DNA of 64,000 bases, taken from GWB1-38-13 sp964488535. Lineage in GTDB: Bacteria; Patescibacteriota; Microgenomatia; UBA8517. The stretch spans positions 1 through 64,000 of the forward strand of contig CAZAUT010000001.1 of assembly GCA_964488535.1 (NCBI GenBank). The letters run 5' to 3'. Within the stretch, counting starts at the first letter, position 1. Each line of letters starts with the position of its first letter. Made by a program: the position numbers and the translations under genes. Positions 15,398 through 23,691 of the stretch are shown piece by piece. Below the pieces are notes generated by a model. That model was not told the DNA's origin. It was given only the letters and a program-made list of their open reading frames with translations, and did no database searches.

Positions 15398-15805
15398 ATG
15401 CTTGAACCAAAAAGAAGAAAATATCGAAAAGATTTTCGAGGAAGAAGAAGGGGCAAGGCCATACGGGGGTCGGAGTTGGCTTTTGGAGAATACGGTTTAA
15501 AAGCACTCGAGGTAGGGTGGGTTACGAGTAAGCAAATTGAAGCAGGCAGAAGGGCTATTACTCACGAATTAAAGCGCGGGGGACGTGTCTGGATAAGAAT
15601 TTTTCCCGACAAACCGGTAACGTCCAGACCTGCAGGACAGAGGATGGGGAGTGGAAAGGGAGAGATCGACAGATATGTTTGTGTGGTCAGACCGGGTAAA
15701 ATTATGTATGAGGTATCAGGTCCGTCGAGACAGGCAATTTTATCAGCATTGAAAAAAGCTGCCGACAAGATGTGTGTCAAATCAAAGATAATTATAAAAG
15801 AATAA
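15398..15805 (+). CDS. rplP: 50S ribosomal protein uL16
   Basis: Large-subunit protein that positions A-site tRNA. It begins MLEPKRRKYRKDFRGRRRGK and has FGEYGLKALEVGWVTSKQIE, RIFPDKPVTSRPAGQRMGSG and the C-terminal AILSALKKAADKM. 135 residues, normal. It is followed after 6 bases by rpmC. Confidence 0.96.
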   Translation: MLEPKRRKYRKDFRGRRRGKAIRGSELAFGEYGLKALEVGWVTSKQIEAGRRAITHELKRGGRVWIRIFPDKPVTSRPAGQRMGSGKGEIDRYVCVVRPGKIMYEVSGPSRQAILSALKKAADKMCVKSKIIIKE

Positions 15806-15811
15806 TCAAGT

Positions 15812-16030
15812 ATGAAAAAAGATGAGTTGAAAATATATTATCAGAAAAAAGGTGAGGATCTGTTAAAAGAATTAAGCAGCCTGAAAGCCGAATACGATAA
15901 AGTTCGTATGAATATAACCGTTGGACGCGAGAAAAATCTAAAAAAAGCAAAAAATATCAATAAAAAGATTGCACAGATAAAAACTTTGTTAAAATACAAA
16001 CAAATGATTGAGTCAGTATCAAATAAATAA
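15812..16030 (+). CDS. rpmC: 50S ribosomal protein uL29
   Basis: Small two-helix protein at the tunnel exit. MKKDELKIYYQKKGEDLLKE followed by LSSLKAEYDKVRMNITVGRE and a KNINKKIAQIKTLL helix fits L29, although sequence identity in this family is always low; position between rplP and rpsQ settles it. 72 residues. It is separated from rpsQ by 3 bases. Confidence 0.9.
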   Translation: MKKDELKIYYQKKGEDLLKELSSLKAEYDKVRMNITVGREKNLKKAKNINKKIAQIKTLLKYKQMIESVSNK

Positions 16031-16033
16031 ATT

Positions 16034-16363
16034 ATGAAAATATTAATCGGAAAAGTAATATCGGTAAAAGCAGCGAAAACAGCCAGAGTTATGGTGGATA
16101 GTGCTTCGATGCATCCGCTTTACGGAAAACGTTTTATAGTAAGCAAAAGCTATCTTGTTCATAACGAAATTGGTGCAGATACAGGAGATACGGTCAGTTT
16201 TGTCGCGTCAAAACCATACAGTAAAATGAAAAAGTGGAAGCTGTTACGAATAATTGACGGTGACACCAAGGAGAAAAAGGGTACACATCCAAAAGCAAAA
16301 GATGTGGCATTGGAAAATCCCGAGAAGATACAGAACAAAGGAAGAAAGGAGAAGCTTTCATGA
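16034..16363 (+). CDS. rpsQ: 30S ribosomal protein uS17
   Basis: OB-fold 16S rRNA-binding protein. It reads MKILIGKVISVKAAKTARVM, HPLYGKRFIVSKSYLVHNE and GDTVSFVASKPYSKMKKWKL. A basic C-terminal extension of about 30 residues follows. Its TGA overlaps the rplN ATG (ATGA), so translation of the two is probably coupled. Confidence 0.94.
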   Translation: MKILIGKVISVKAAKTARVMVDSASMHPLYGKRFIVSKSYLVHNEIGADTGDTVSFVASKPYSKMKKWKLLRIIDGDTKEKKGTHPKAKDVALENPEKIQNKGRKEKLS

Positions 16364-16725
16364 TTCAGCTAAGAAGCGTTCTCGTTCCTGCCGATAATTC
16401 CGGAGCCAAAAGACTGATGGTTTTTGGGATATCACACAAAATCGGTAAATACGCAACTTTAGGTGATGTAGTAAATTGTGTTGTACACAGCGCTGATCCT
16501 AATGGTGCCGTGGCCGATAAAGAAAAAGTCAAAGTACTGATAGTTCGTACAAAAAAGGAAGTAAGAAGAAGCGATGGAACTTATATTCGGTTCGATGATA
16601 ATGCAGGGGTTGTGGTTGACAAACAGGGGTTTCCGAGAGGCACCAGAATTTTGGGTCCGGTTGCACGGGAAATTAAGGAAGCCGGCTTTGCAAAGATTGC
16701 ATCTCTTGCAAGGGAAGTGGTGTAA
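16360..16725 (+). CDS. rplN: 50S ribosomal protein uL14
   Basis: Subunit-interface protein of the 50S. It begins MIQLRSVLVPADNSGAKRLM and has VKVLIVRTKKEVRRSDGTYI, FDDNAGVVVDKQGFPRGTRI and GPVAREIKEAGFAKIASLA. 121 residues, normal. The start overlaps the rpsQ stop by four bases. Confidence 0.97.
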   Translation: MIQLRSVLVPADNSGAKRLMVFGISHKIGKYATLGDVVNCVVHSADPNGAVADKEKVKVLIVRTKKEVRRSDGTYIRFDDNAGVVVDKQGFPRGTRILGPVAREIKEAGFAKIASLAREVV

Positions 16726-16869
16726 AATGTTTTCCGTTTTTTAATTTTCGATTTGACATTTTATTTGGATAATTCGAGTGAGCGATTGATGCGTGAACTA
16801 AAGATCTAAAATTGGTCAGTAAAAAATAAAATGAAAGATAGTAAATGATAAATCGTAAATTAGTTGATT
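16726..16869. repeat. Gap before rplX with inverted AT-rich words
   Basis: No gene. Loosely paired words such as TTTAATTTTCGATTTGAC on the left and GATAGTAAATGATAAATCG on the right lie either side of a GAGCGATTGATGCG centre. The arms are weak, and I see no promoter or Shine-Dalgarno sequence. Confidence 0.35.
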
Positions 16870-17187
16870 ATGCTTAAATTTAAGGTTAACGACAAAGTCA
16901 AAGTTACATCCGGAAAAGATAAAGGAAGAGAGGGTAATATCGAAAGAATTATTTTCGGTTCTTTTTCTGCGGTTGTTCCGGGAATAAATGAGTATAAAAA
17001 ACACATCAAACCCCGCTCCGGTCAAAAAGGAGGAATTGTTCCTATTCCCAGGGCTCTTCCTTTTTCGAAAATTGCACTTGTTTGCCCCAGTTGTTCGAAA
17101 GATACAAGGGTTGGTTTCCGGACGGCGGGGAAGGAAAAGGTGCGTTTCTGTAAAAAATGCGGTAAAGAAATTTCGTACAAAAAATAA
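16870..17187 (+). CDS. rplX: 50S ribosomal protein uL24
   Basis: Early-assembly protein. The KOW motif is KVNDKVKVTSGKDKGREGNI, followed by VVPGINEYKKHIKPRSGQKG. The C-terminal part has two cysteine pairs, CPSC and CKKC, a zinc-ribbon form found in many bacteria. The ATG at 16870 is preferred to a TTG two codons upstream. 105 residues. Confidence 0.93.
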   Translation: MLKFKVNDKVKVTSGKDKGREGNIERIIFGSFSAVVPGINEYKKHIKPRSGQKGGIVPIPRALPFSKIALVCPSCSKDTRVGFRTAGKEKVRFCKKCGKEISYKK

Positions 17188-17189
17188 AT

Positions 17190-17726
17190 ATGTCACGATT
17201 GAAAGACAAATATTACAAAGAAGTTCTGGGTAAACTCAAGGATGAATTCGATTTCAAAAATGAAATGCAGCTTCCAAAAATCGAGAAGGTTGTTATTAAC
17301 GCGGGAGTTGGAGATGCTCAAAAGAATAAGGAGGCCATGGAAAAAATGAAGAACGATCTTGCTGCGATAACAGGCCAGTGTCCGAGTGTCAGGAAAGCAA
17401 GAGTATCGGTGGCCAGTTTCGGGTTGAGAAAGGGAGCGCCTGTTGGGCTGAAGGTAACGCTTAGGGGTGAGAGAATGTATGATTTTTTAGATAAACTTTT
17501 TTCTGTTGTTCTGCCCCGCCTGAGGGATTTCAGAGGAGTAAAAAGAAGCGGTTTTGATAAAAGAGGTAATTATACTTTGGGGATTGCCGATCACAACGTT
17601 TTTCCAGAAATTGACATCTCAAAATCAGTTTCAAGAGGAATGGAAGTAACGATTGTGGTAAAATCCAACTCGGTTCCGGAATCGATGCGGCTATTGGAAC
17701 TGTTGGGAATGCCATTTGTAAAATAA
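17190..17726 (+). CDS. rplE: 50S ribosomal protein uL5
   Basis: 5S rRNA-binding protein of the central protuberance. It shows LPKIEKVVINAGVGDAQKNK, ITGQCPSVRKARVSVASFGL, KGAPVGLKVTLRGERMYDFL and YTLGIADHNVFPEI. 178 residues, normal. It starts two bases after rplX and ends before a palindromic gap. Confidence 0.96.
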   Translation: MSRLKDKYYKEVLGKLKDEFDFKNEMQLPKIEKVVINAGVGDAQKNKEAMEKMKNDLAAITGQCPSVRKARVSVASFGLRKGAPVGLKVTLRGERMYDFLDKLFSVVLPRLRDFRGVKRSGFDKRGNYTLGIADHNVFPEIDISKSVSRGMEVTIVVKSNSVPESMRLLELLGMPFVK

Positions 17727-17825
17727 CAAATAAATACCAATGAACACCAATAAATACAAATAAATACAAATTCTCAATTGGGAATTGGTGCGCATTTGAT
17801 ATTTGTACTTATTGGAATTTGAGTT
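17727..17825. repeat. Imperfect palindrome before rpsN
   Basis: CCAATAAATACAAATAAATA on the left pairs with GATATTTGTACTTATTGG on the right around an AATTGGGAATTGG centre. The iterated word is AAATACAAAT. The right arm ends a few bases before rpsN. Confidence 0.65.
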
Positions 17826-18011
17826 ATGTCAACTAAAGCAAAAGAAAACAGAGAAACAAAGAAATTAAAATATAAAACGCAATACACAAACCGCTGTTCA
17901 CTTTGCGGAAGATCGAGGGCTTATATGCGCAAATTTGGTCTTTGCAGATTGTGTTTTAGAGAATACGCGCATCGTGGCGAAATTCCCGGTGTTAGAAAGG
18001 CAAGCTGGTGA
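17826..18011 (+). CDS. rpsN: 30S ribosomal protein uS14, zinc form
   Basis: Head protein of the 30S. It is 61 residues with CSLCG and CRLCF forming the zinc knuckle, and the C-terminal EYAHRGEIPGVRKASW. This is the short zinc-binding type, not the longer cysteine-free form. rpsH starts within or just after its stop codon. Confidence 0.96.
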   Translation: MSTKAKENRETKKLKYKTQYTNRCSLCGRSRAYMRKFGLCRLCFREYAHRGEIPGVRKASW

Positions 18012-18016
18012 ATTAT

Positions 18017-18394
18017 ATGACAAATTATCCGGTTGGAGATTTTCTGATTAAAATTAAGAATGCTGCAATGGCTCGCCGTAAAGATGTAAATGTCGGCTAT
18101 TCAAATCTTGTTTTTGCCGTTTGCGGAGTAATGAAGAAGGAAAAATATTTAAGTGAAGTGAAAAGTGACGGTGAAAATATTTCGGTTAGACTGGCTTATT
18201 TTAAGAAAGAACCGGTCTTAGTTAGCTTAAAATTGATCTCAAAACCTGGAAAAAGGGTTTACAAAAACGTTGATGAATTGAAAAAACACAGAGGGCTTTC
18301 GTTTTTCATTCTTTCGACACCAGGAGGAGTTATGTCGTCACGTGAGGCAATAAAGAAAAACATTGGTGGAGAAGTGATTTCCGAAATTCACTAA
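18017..18394 (+). CDS. rpsH: 30S ribosomal protein uS8
   Basis: 16S rRNA-binding protein of the 30S platform. The ATG at 18017 gives MTNYPVGDFLIKIKNAAMAR, which aligns with the family start; a GTG at 18008, overlapping the rpsN stop, would add three residues. The C-terminal RGLSFFILSTPGGVMSSREA is characteristic (usual form GxGxxIxSTxxGxMTxxEA). 125 residues. Confidence 0.95.
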   Translation: MTNYPVGDFLIKIKNAAMARRKDVNVGYSNLVFAVCGVMKKEKYLSEVKSDGENISVRLAYFKKEPVLVSLKLISKPGKRVYKNVDELKKHRGLSFFILSTPGGVMSSREAIKKNIGGEVISEIH

Positions 18395-18401
18395 TTATAC
18401 T

Positions 18402-18950
18402 ATGAGCAAAGTTGGAAAAAAACCGGTGCGGATTCCTCAGGGAGTTGAGGTTGTCTTGAGTGATTCCGTTTTGACCGTTAAGGGACCGAAGGGTGAAATT
18501 TCAAGATCCTACCCTGGAAAGCTGGTTGAAATAAAAATTGAAAATGGTATCGGAATTGTTTCCCCGGTTTCAAAAAGCGAAAAAGCGCTGGTAAATTGGG
18601 GAACGACGAGAGCGCATTTTGCCAATATGGTTGAAGGTGTCACTTCGGGATGGAAAAAGTCCCTGGAATTGGTAGGGGTTGGTTACAGAAGTGAACTGAA
18701 AGGAAATGATTTGGTGTTGACGGTAGGATATTCCCATCCTGTTAAAGTCGTTTGTCCCGAAGGAATTCAGTTTAAGATTGAAAAGTCCATAATCACCGTA
18801 GAAGGTATAAATAAAGAACTGGTGGGTAACATTTCCGACAAAATCCGATCGGTTCGGCCTCCGGAACCATACAAAGGAAAAGGAATAAAATATGTGGATG
18901 AAGTTATAAGAAGAAAAGCCGGCAAGGCTGCCAAGACGCAAGGTGCATAA
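18402..18950 (+). CDS. rplF: 50S ribosomal protein uL6
   Basis: Large-subunit protein near the GTPase centre. It has two similar alpha/beta halves: MSKVGKKPVRIPQGVEVVLS and, later, LELVGVGYRSELKGNDLVLT plus VGNISDKIRSVRPPEPYKGK and KYVDEVIRRKAGKA. 182 residues, normal. The gap to rplR is 3 bases and there is no Shine-Dalgarno sequence before either gene. Confidence 0.97.
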   Translation: MSKVGKKPVRIPQGVEVVLSDSVLTVKGPKGEISRSYPGKLVEIKIENGIGIVSPVSKSEKALVNWGTTRAHFANMVEGVTSGWKKSLELVGVGYRSELKGNDLVLTVGYSHPVKVVCPEGIQFKIEKSIITVEGINKELVGNISDKIRSVRPPEPYKGKGIKYVDEVIRRKAGKAAKTQGA

Positions 18951-18953
18951 ATT

Positions 18954-19298
18954 ATGAAAACCGATAAATTGTTTTCCAAAAGAAAAAAAAGGGTAAGAGG
19001 GTCAATACCCCGTGATATTGCACGTCCAAGACTTAGTGTGTATCGTTCAAATCAACACATAAGTGTCCAGGTGATCGATGATATAAAGAATGTGACGTTG
19101 GCTTCAGGAAGCGATGTCCTACAAAAAGCGGTTAAAAAAACAAAAACAGAAAAAGCCTTTGTTGTCGGGGAGGAGATTGCCAAAAAAGTCCTTAAGTTGA
19201 AAGTTAAAGAAGTGGTCTTTGATAGAGGCGGATATAAATATCATGGAAGAGTTAAGGCTTTAGCCGAAGGAGCCAGAAAAGGAGGGCTGATATTTTAA
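18954..19298 (+). CDS. rplR: 50S ribosomal protein uL18
   Basis: 5S rRNA-binding protein. It shows RKKRVRGSIPRDIARPRLSV, YRSNQHISVQVIDD and the C-terminal DRGGYKYHGRVKALAEGARK. 114 residues, normal. It is followed after one base by rpsE. Confidence 0.96.
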   Translation: MKTDKLFSKRKKRVRGSIPRDIARPRLSVYRSNQHISVQVIDDIKNVTLASGSDVLQKAVKKTKTEKAFVVGEEIAKKVLKLKVKEVVFDRGGYKYHGRVKALAEGARKGGLIF

Positions 19299-19299
19299 T

Positions 19300-19773
19300 A
19301 TGGATAACTTTCGAGAAAATAACGAAACCGTGATTGAAATAAAAAGGATTTCAAAAAAAACGAAAGGCGGTAATACAATCCGTTTTTCAGCCCTTGTTGT
19401 AGTCGGTGATAAAAAAGGAAGGGTGGGGCTCGGTCTGGCAAAGGCAGCTGACGTATCGGGCGCGATCCAGAAGTCAATAGCCTCAGCAAACAGAAGAATG
19501 TTTTCCGTTCCCTTAAAAGGCACTACCGTGCCCTTTTCGGTTTACGAGAAGTTCTCTGCTGCCAAAGTTATGATCAAACCTGCTCCTAAAGGTTCAGGGA
19601 TAATTGCGGGAGGTGCAATTCGCGTTGTTTTGGAAGCAGCCGGAATAACGGATGCTGTCGGAAAAATATTGGGTACAAAAAATAAGGCTTCAAACGTAAA
19701 CGCAACTTTGAATGCTTTGAAACGCTTAGCCTATTTCGATAGGATTAAAAAAATGAGGGAGGAATTAAAATGA
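19300..19773 (+). CDS. rpsE: 30S ribosomal protein uS5
   Basis: Protein involved in decoding fidelity. It has VIEIKRISKKTKGGNTIRFS, ALVVVGDKKGRVGLGLAKAA, KPAPKGSGIIAGGAIRVVLE and GSKN-like LGTKNKASNVNATLNALKRL. 157 residues. Its stop overlaps the rplO start by four bases (ATGA). In most bacteria rpmD would stand here; it is absent. Confidence 0.96.
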   Translation: MDNFRENNETVIEIKRISKKTKGGNTIRFSALVVVGDKKGRVGLGLAKAADVSGAIQKSIASANRRMFSVPLKGTTVPFSVYEKFSAAKVMIKPAPKGSGIIAGGAIRVVLEAAGITDAVGKILGTKNKASNVNATLNALKRLAYFDRIKKMREELK

Positions 19774-20228
19774 CAGAAGATATATATCTACATAAGGTTC
19801 TTAAACCTAAAAAAAAGCGTTTAGGAAGGGGCTACGGGAGTGGAAAAGGGGGGCACACTGTGGGTAAGGGGCAAAAAGGTCAGAAAACCAGAAAGCGTTT
19901 GGGTATATTATTCGAAGGTGTAAAAGTCAAAAAATCTTTAATTAAAAGACTTCCTTTTTTGAGAGGAAAAGGCAAATTTACCAAAGCGGAAGATGCAAAA
20001 CCTTTACCTTTGGACGTTTCCATTCTCAATGAATTTGCCCAGGGGGCTGAAATCAACCTAAAGGCACTAATCGAAAAGGGTGTTGTTGACAAAAAGATTG
20101 CCCTAAAACGCGGTGTTAAAATATTGGGAAGCGCCCGACTTGAAAAAAAACTAACGGTTACACTCCCCGTTTCAAAATCTTCCTCGGAGTCGATCATTAA
20201 AGCCGGCGGAAAAGTGATCTCCCGATAG
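19770..20228 (+). CDS. rplO: 50S ribosomal protein uL15
   Basis: Late-assembly 50S protein. It has the glycine-rich N-terminal KKKRLGRGYGSGKGGHTVGK followed by GQKGQKTRKR and the C-terminal GARLEKKLTV-like segment ILGSARLEKKLTVTLPVSKS. 152 residues. Directly follows rpsE, with no uL30 gene between. A terminator-like hairpin comes right after the stop. Confidence 0.95.
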   Translation: MTEDIYLHKVLKPKKKRLGRGYGSGKGGHTVGKGQKGQKTRKRLGILFEGVKVKKSLIKRLPFLRGKGKFTKAEDAKPLPLDVSILNEFAQGAEINLKALIEKGVVDKKIALKRGVKILGSARLEKKLTVTLPVSKSSSESIIKAGGKVISR

Positions 20229-20263
20229 CTTTTTTCCAAAAAGCGGTCTTTTTTGTGTAAAAT
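20228..20263 (+). terminator. Terminator-like hairpin and secY -10 box
   Basis: GCTTTTT-TCC-AAAAAGC (20228-20244) then GGTCTTTTTTG. The hairpin starts at the rplO stop. TAAAAT at 20258-20263 lies eight bases before the secY ATG and could be a -10 box for a leaderless transcript; no good -35 box is seen. Confidence 0.45.
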
Positions 20264-20271
20264 AAAAACAT

Positions 20272-21555
20272 ATGCTGTCTGACATAAAGAGCTTTTTCCT
20301 TAATTTAATCAAATCACGAGACTTGCGTAAGAAAGTGGTTGTTACACTCACTGTGCTGGTTTTTTTTAGACTGCTTGCACACATTCCTGCAACCGGTATT
20401 GACAGGACCTCGCTGCAAACACTTTTTTCAGGGAGTCCTTTACTTTCTCTTCTGGACGTATTTTCGGGTGGAACGCTGGCCAATTTTTCCGTTTTGGCAC
20501 TTGGACTTGCTCCGTATATAAATTCTTCGATCATTATGCAGCTTTTGACTTATGTTGTTCCAAAATTGGAGGAGATGTCAAAGGAAGGAGAGTATGGCCG
20601 GGAAAGAATCAATCAATATACGAGATTTATAACGGTGCCGTTGTCGCTCTTTCAGGCTTTTGGAATGTATTCGCTTTTGAAAAGCCAGGCAGTGATACCT
20701 GCGCTTGACGCAATATCGGTGACTACATTAATTTTAACAATGACCGTTGGAGCAATGATTTCTGTTTGGTTGGGAGAACTCATTACCGAATATGGAGTCG
20801 GAAACGGCGTCTCCTTTTTGATTTTTGCCGGAATAGTTTCCCGTCTTCCGATAACAATAGGTCAGTCGATATCGATTGTCCAGGGCGAGGATATATTTAA
20901 GATGTTGATTTTTATTGTTCTAGCAATCTTGATTGTTGGGGTAATTGTGTTCATGAATGAAGCAACCCGTCAAATTCCGATTAATTATGCAAAAAGAGGA
21001 ATGAGAGGCAATGCCGGTTCATCATATCTTCCTTTAAGACTTAACCAGGCAGGTGTTATCCCGATAATTTTTGCGGTGTCTTTGGTTTTGCTGCCATCGC
21101 TTTTGGGACAATTTCTATCGGGTGTGGACAATGAAAAACTTGCTCAATTTGCAACAAATCTGGCGAATGCTTTTAATCCCCAGTCGTTTGTGTATAATGC
21201 ATCCTATTTTGTATTGGTAGTCGGTTTTACCTATTTTTACACATCGGTCGTTTTTAATCCGGAAAAAATAGCCGAAAATCTCCAGAAGAACGGCGGTTTT
21301 ATACCTGGTATCCGTCCGGGAACTCAGACGGTCGAATATTTGAATAAAGTTCTGACCCGGATAACATTCGCGGGCGCAATTTTTTTGGGTCTTGTAGCCA
21401 TCCTACCGTCATTATTTCAGAATTTTATCGGTGTAGCCAATTTGGCGGTTGGCGGAACGGGAATACTTATCGTCGTTTCGGTAGTGCTGGAATTAACCCG
21501 CGACCTTCAAGCGCAGTTGGTGATGAAGAGGTACGACACATTTTTAAGAAAGTAA
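20272..21555 (+). CDS. secY: Preprotein translocase subunit SecY
   Basis: Channel-forming subunit of the SecYEG translocon in the inner membrane. It shows about ten hydrophobic segments. Conserved stretches are RLLAHIPATGID, LGLAPYINSSIIMQLLTYV, NEATRQIPINYAKRGM, PLRLNQAGVIPIIFA and ENLQKNGGFIPGIRPG. 427 residues, normal. Usual position between rplO and adk. Confidence 0.97.
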   Translation: MLSDIKSFFLNLIKSRDLRKKVVVTLTVLVFFRLLAHIPATGIDRTSLQTLFSGSPLLSLLDVFSGGTLANFSVLALGLAPYINSSIIMQLLTYVVPKLEEMSKEGEYGRERINQYTRFITVPLSLFQAFGMYSLLKSQAVIPALDAISVTTLILTMTVGAMISVWLGELITEYGVGNGVSFLIFAGIVSRLPITIGQSISIVQGEDIFKMLIFIVLAILIVGVIVFMNEATRQIPINYAKRGMRGNAGSSYLPLRLNQAGVIPIIFAVSLVLLPSLLGQFLSGVDNEKLAQFATNLANAFNPQSFVYNASYFVLVVGFTYFYTSVVFNPEKIAENLQKNGGFIPGIRPGTQTVEYLNKVLTRITFAGAIFLGLVAILPSLFQNFIGVANLAVGGTGILIVVSVVLELTRDLQAQLVMKRYDTFLRK

Positions 21556-21807
21556 AATATTTAATACTAATAAACGAATTTGAACTAATGCAACGAATAT
21601 CTACCAATAAAAATATTCCGAATCCTAATTTCTAAATTCTAAACAAAACACAATTTCTTAAAAAGCAATGATTTAAATGTGTTTGAAAAATTATTATTTA
21701 TTATTTGAAATTTCTTTAGGATTTAGTATTTCGTCCTTAGGATTTGAATTTGTAGGTATTTGTAGAATTGGTATCGATTAGCATATTAGCATTATTTAAT
21801 TTGTAGT
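21556..21807. repeat. Long imperfect palindrome between secY and adk
   Basis: Left arm begins AATACTAATAAACGAATTTG and includes CGAATCCTAATTTCTAAATT. The right arm contains TTTAGGATTTAGTATTTCG, GGTATTTGTAGAATTGG and GATTAGCATATTAGCATT. The right end resembles the sequence just before rplC, and the AATCCTAAT words resemble those in the rplV tail. No gene is seen. Confidence 0.6.
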
Positions 21808-22470
21808 ATGAATATAATCATTCTCGGCCCGCAGGGGTCGGGCAAGGGAACACAGGCTGAATTAGTGGCCCAAAAATACAATTTAACACACGTCGAAACA
21901 GGCAAGATTTTGAGAGAAATTGCGACATCGGAACACCCGCTCGCACAAGATATCAGGGAAACCATGAATGACGGGCGTTTAGTTTCTGATGAGGTTCTTG
22001 AGAGCGTTATAGGAGACGTGATGGATACAAATAAAAAAGAGGGTTTTGTATTTGACGGAACACCTAGGGATTTGAATCAATACCGCTTGATCGATCGGAT
22101 ATTGGGCAGTCGTGGAGAAAAGATTGACATGGTTATTCTTATTGATATTTCGGAAGCGGAGACAATTAAGAGATTAACCCTAAGAAGAACATGTAAGCGA
22201 TGTGGAAGCGTATACAATGTTCTTACCAAACCGTCGCCCAACGGTGATATATGTGGCAATTGTGGTGGTGAACTTGTCTTAAGGGAAGACGATAAACCCG
22301 ATTCTATTAAAAACCGTCTTCGAACCTATCACGAACAAACGGACAAAGTTATAAACGAAGCCGATAAAAGAGGATTGTTGATAAAATTTGATGGCGAACG
22401 GCCAATTGGGGAAATATTTAACGATATTGCTGTTGCAATCGAACATATGAAACCACAACCCTCCTCATAA
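21808..22470 (+). CDS. adk: Adenylate kinase
   Basis: Converts AMP and ATP to two ADP. P-loop GPQGSGKGTQ (residues 7-16), GRLVSDEVL, FDGTPRDLNQY (Thr where most have Phe: DGFPR) and LRRTCKRCGSVYN. The LID carries a four-cysteine zinc site (CKRC and CGNC). 220 residues. Commonly located after secY in this cluster. Confidence 0.96.
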   Translation: MNIIILGPQGSGKGTQAELVAQKYNLTHVETGKILREIATSEHPLAQDIRETMNDGRLVSDEVLESVIGDVMDTNKKEGFVFDGTPRDLNQYRLIDRILGSRGEKIDMVILIDISEAETIKRLTLRRTCKRCGSVYNVLTKPSPNGDICGNCGGELVLREDDKPDSIKNRLRTYHEQTDKVINEADKRGLLIKFDGERPIGEIFNDIAVAIEHMKPQPSS

Positions 22471-22483
22471 AAGAATTACGCAT

Positions 22484-23236
22484 ATGAACATAAAGATAAA
22501 AACGGAGCAGGAAATCAAAACGGTTATCGAAGGAGGGAAACGTTTATCAGAAGTAAAGCACCGTCTTTTTGATAAAGTTGGTGTTGGTGTTAGTGCTTGG
22601 GAAATTGAAGAAATGGCACAGAAACTTTTGAAAAAGAATGGAGGAGAGGCAGGTTTTATGAGAGTTCCGGATTATCATTGGGCTACATGTATCAACATTA
22701 ATGAAGGCGTTGTACATGGGATTCCGAGGAAAGATTTAGTTTTCAGGGATGGCGATGTGGTAAGCGTTGATGTTGGGCTTTATTATAAAGGGCTAAACAC
22801 AGACACATCTTTTTCCAAGGGTTTAAATGTGGGGAAAGAATTACAGAAATTTTTAAAGACAGGATCCGAGACACTGAATAAAGCTATTTCAAAGGCACTG
22901 CCGGGGAACAGGATTTATGACATCTCCGAAGTTATTGAAAGATCGTTAAAAAATGGAGGGTGTAATCCTATAAGAGCGCTTGTCGGGCACGGTGTTGGAA
23001 AGGACCTGCATGAGGATCCCCAAATCCCTCAGTTTGTATTCGAAAATAGAGACAACACGCCCGAAATTCCTTTGGGTGCCGTATTGGCAATAGAAATTAT
23101 CTATTCATTAGGTAGTGGAGAAATAAAACACGAAAAAGACGGGTGGACAATCGTGACTGCTGATGATAAAATATCAGCGCTTTACGAAGAAACGGTTGTA
23201 GTTACCCAAAATGGTAATTTGGCAGTGACCCGATAG
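22484..23236 (+). CDS. map: Methionine aminopeptidase, type I
   Basis: Removes the initiator methionine. The five metal ligands are recognisable: the two aspartates in SVDVG and NTDTSF, His in VGHGVGKDLHEDP, Glu in LAIEI and Glu in YEETVVVT. The substrate-side histidine is in NEGVVHGIP. 250 residues, normal. It follows adk after 13 bases, an order frequent in bacteria. Confidence 0.96.
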   Translation: MNIKIKTEQEIKTVIEGGKRLSEVKHRLFDKVGVGVSAWEIEEMAQKLLKKNGGEAGFMRVPDYHWATCININEGVVHGIPRKDLVFRDGDVVSVDVGLYYKGLNTDTSFSKGLNVGKELQKFLKTGSETLNKAISKALPGNRIYDISEVIERSLKNGGCNPIRALVGHGVGKDLHEDPQIPQFVFENRDNTPEIPLGAVLAIEIIYSLGSGEIKHEKDGWTIVTADDKISALYEETVVVTQNGNLAVTR

Positions 23237-23259
23237 CCGGACGTATACGCCCGGTTTTT
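23236..23259 (+). terminator. Hairpin with T-run after map
   Basis: GCCGG-ACGTATACGC-CCGGTTTTTC: outer CCGG pairs flank a self-complementary CGTATACG, followed by five T. It lies in the 39-base gap before infA and may reduce, not stop, transcription. Confidence 0.45.
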
Positions 23260-23275
23260 CATTTGTGAACGCATT

Positions 23276-23494
23276 ATGAAAAAGAATGAACCGGTTAATG
23301 TTGCAAACGGTAAGGTTACTCAAGCTTTGCCCAATACCATGTTTCGGGTAGAGTTGGATGACGGGAGGGTAATTTTAACTACTCTCACCGGCAAAATGAG
23401 GAAAAATTATATAAGGATTTTTCCGGGAGACAGAGTGAAAATTGAAATGACAAAATACGATATTGATAGAGGAAGGATAGTATATAAATATTAA
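23276..23494 (+). CDS. infA: Translation initiation factor IF-1
   Basis: Binds the ribosomal A site during initiation. It shows GKVTQALPNTMFRVELDDGR, TGKMRKNYIRIFPGDRVKIE and YDIDRGRIVYKY, a full OB-fold. 72 residues, normal. It precedes rpmJ and rpsM as in many bacteria, with a palindromic spacer after it. Confidence 0.97.
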   Translation: MKKNEPVNVANGKVTQALPNTMFRVELDDGRVILTTLTGKMRKNYIRIFPGDRVKIEMTKYDIDRGRIVYKY

Positions 23495-23577
23495 GGTAAA
23501 AGAGTGAAAGGGTAAAAGAGTAAAAGAAACCGCAATGGCATTTTACTTTTTACCTTCTTGCTCTTTTACCCTGAAAG
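23495..23577. repeat. Imperfect palindrome, GAGTAAAAGAG/CTCTTTTAC family, copy 6
   Basis: Left arm GTAAAAGAGTGAAAGGGTAA, then AAGAGTAAAAGAAACC; loop GCAATGGCATTTTAC; right arm ACCTTCTTGCTCTTTTACCC. The rpmJ ATG follows directly. Confidence 0.85.
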
Positions 23578-23691
23578 ATGAAAGTTCAATCGTCAATAAA
23601 ACCAAGATGCAAGGAATGTAAGTACGTCAAAAGAAAAGGCGTACTGTATATTATTTGTAACAATCCCAGACATAAACAGAGACAGGGATGA
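23578..23691 (+). CDS. rpmJ: 50S ribosomal protein bL36
   Basis: A 37-residue gene: MKVQSSIKPRCKECKYVKRK then GVLYIICNNPRHKQRQG. The Cys pair CKEC, the later Cys and His (CNNPRHKQRQG) give the zinc ligands of the C+ form. It lies between infA and rpsM, flanked by two copies of the palindromic spacer. Confidence 0.96.
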   Translation: MKVQSSIKPRCKECKYVKRKGVLYIICNNPRHKQRQG

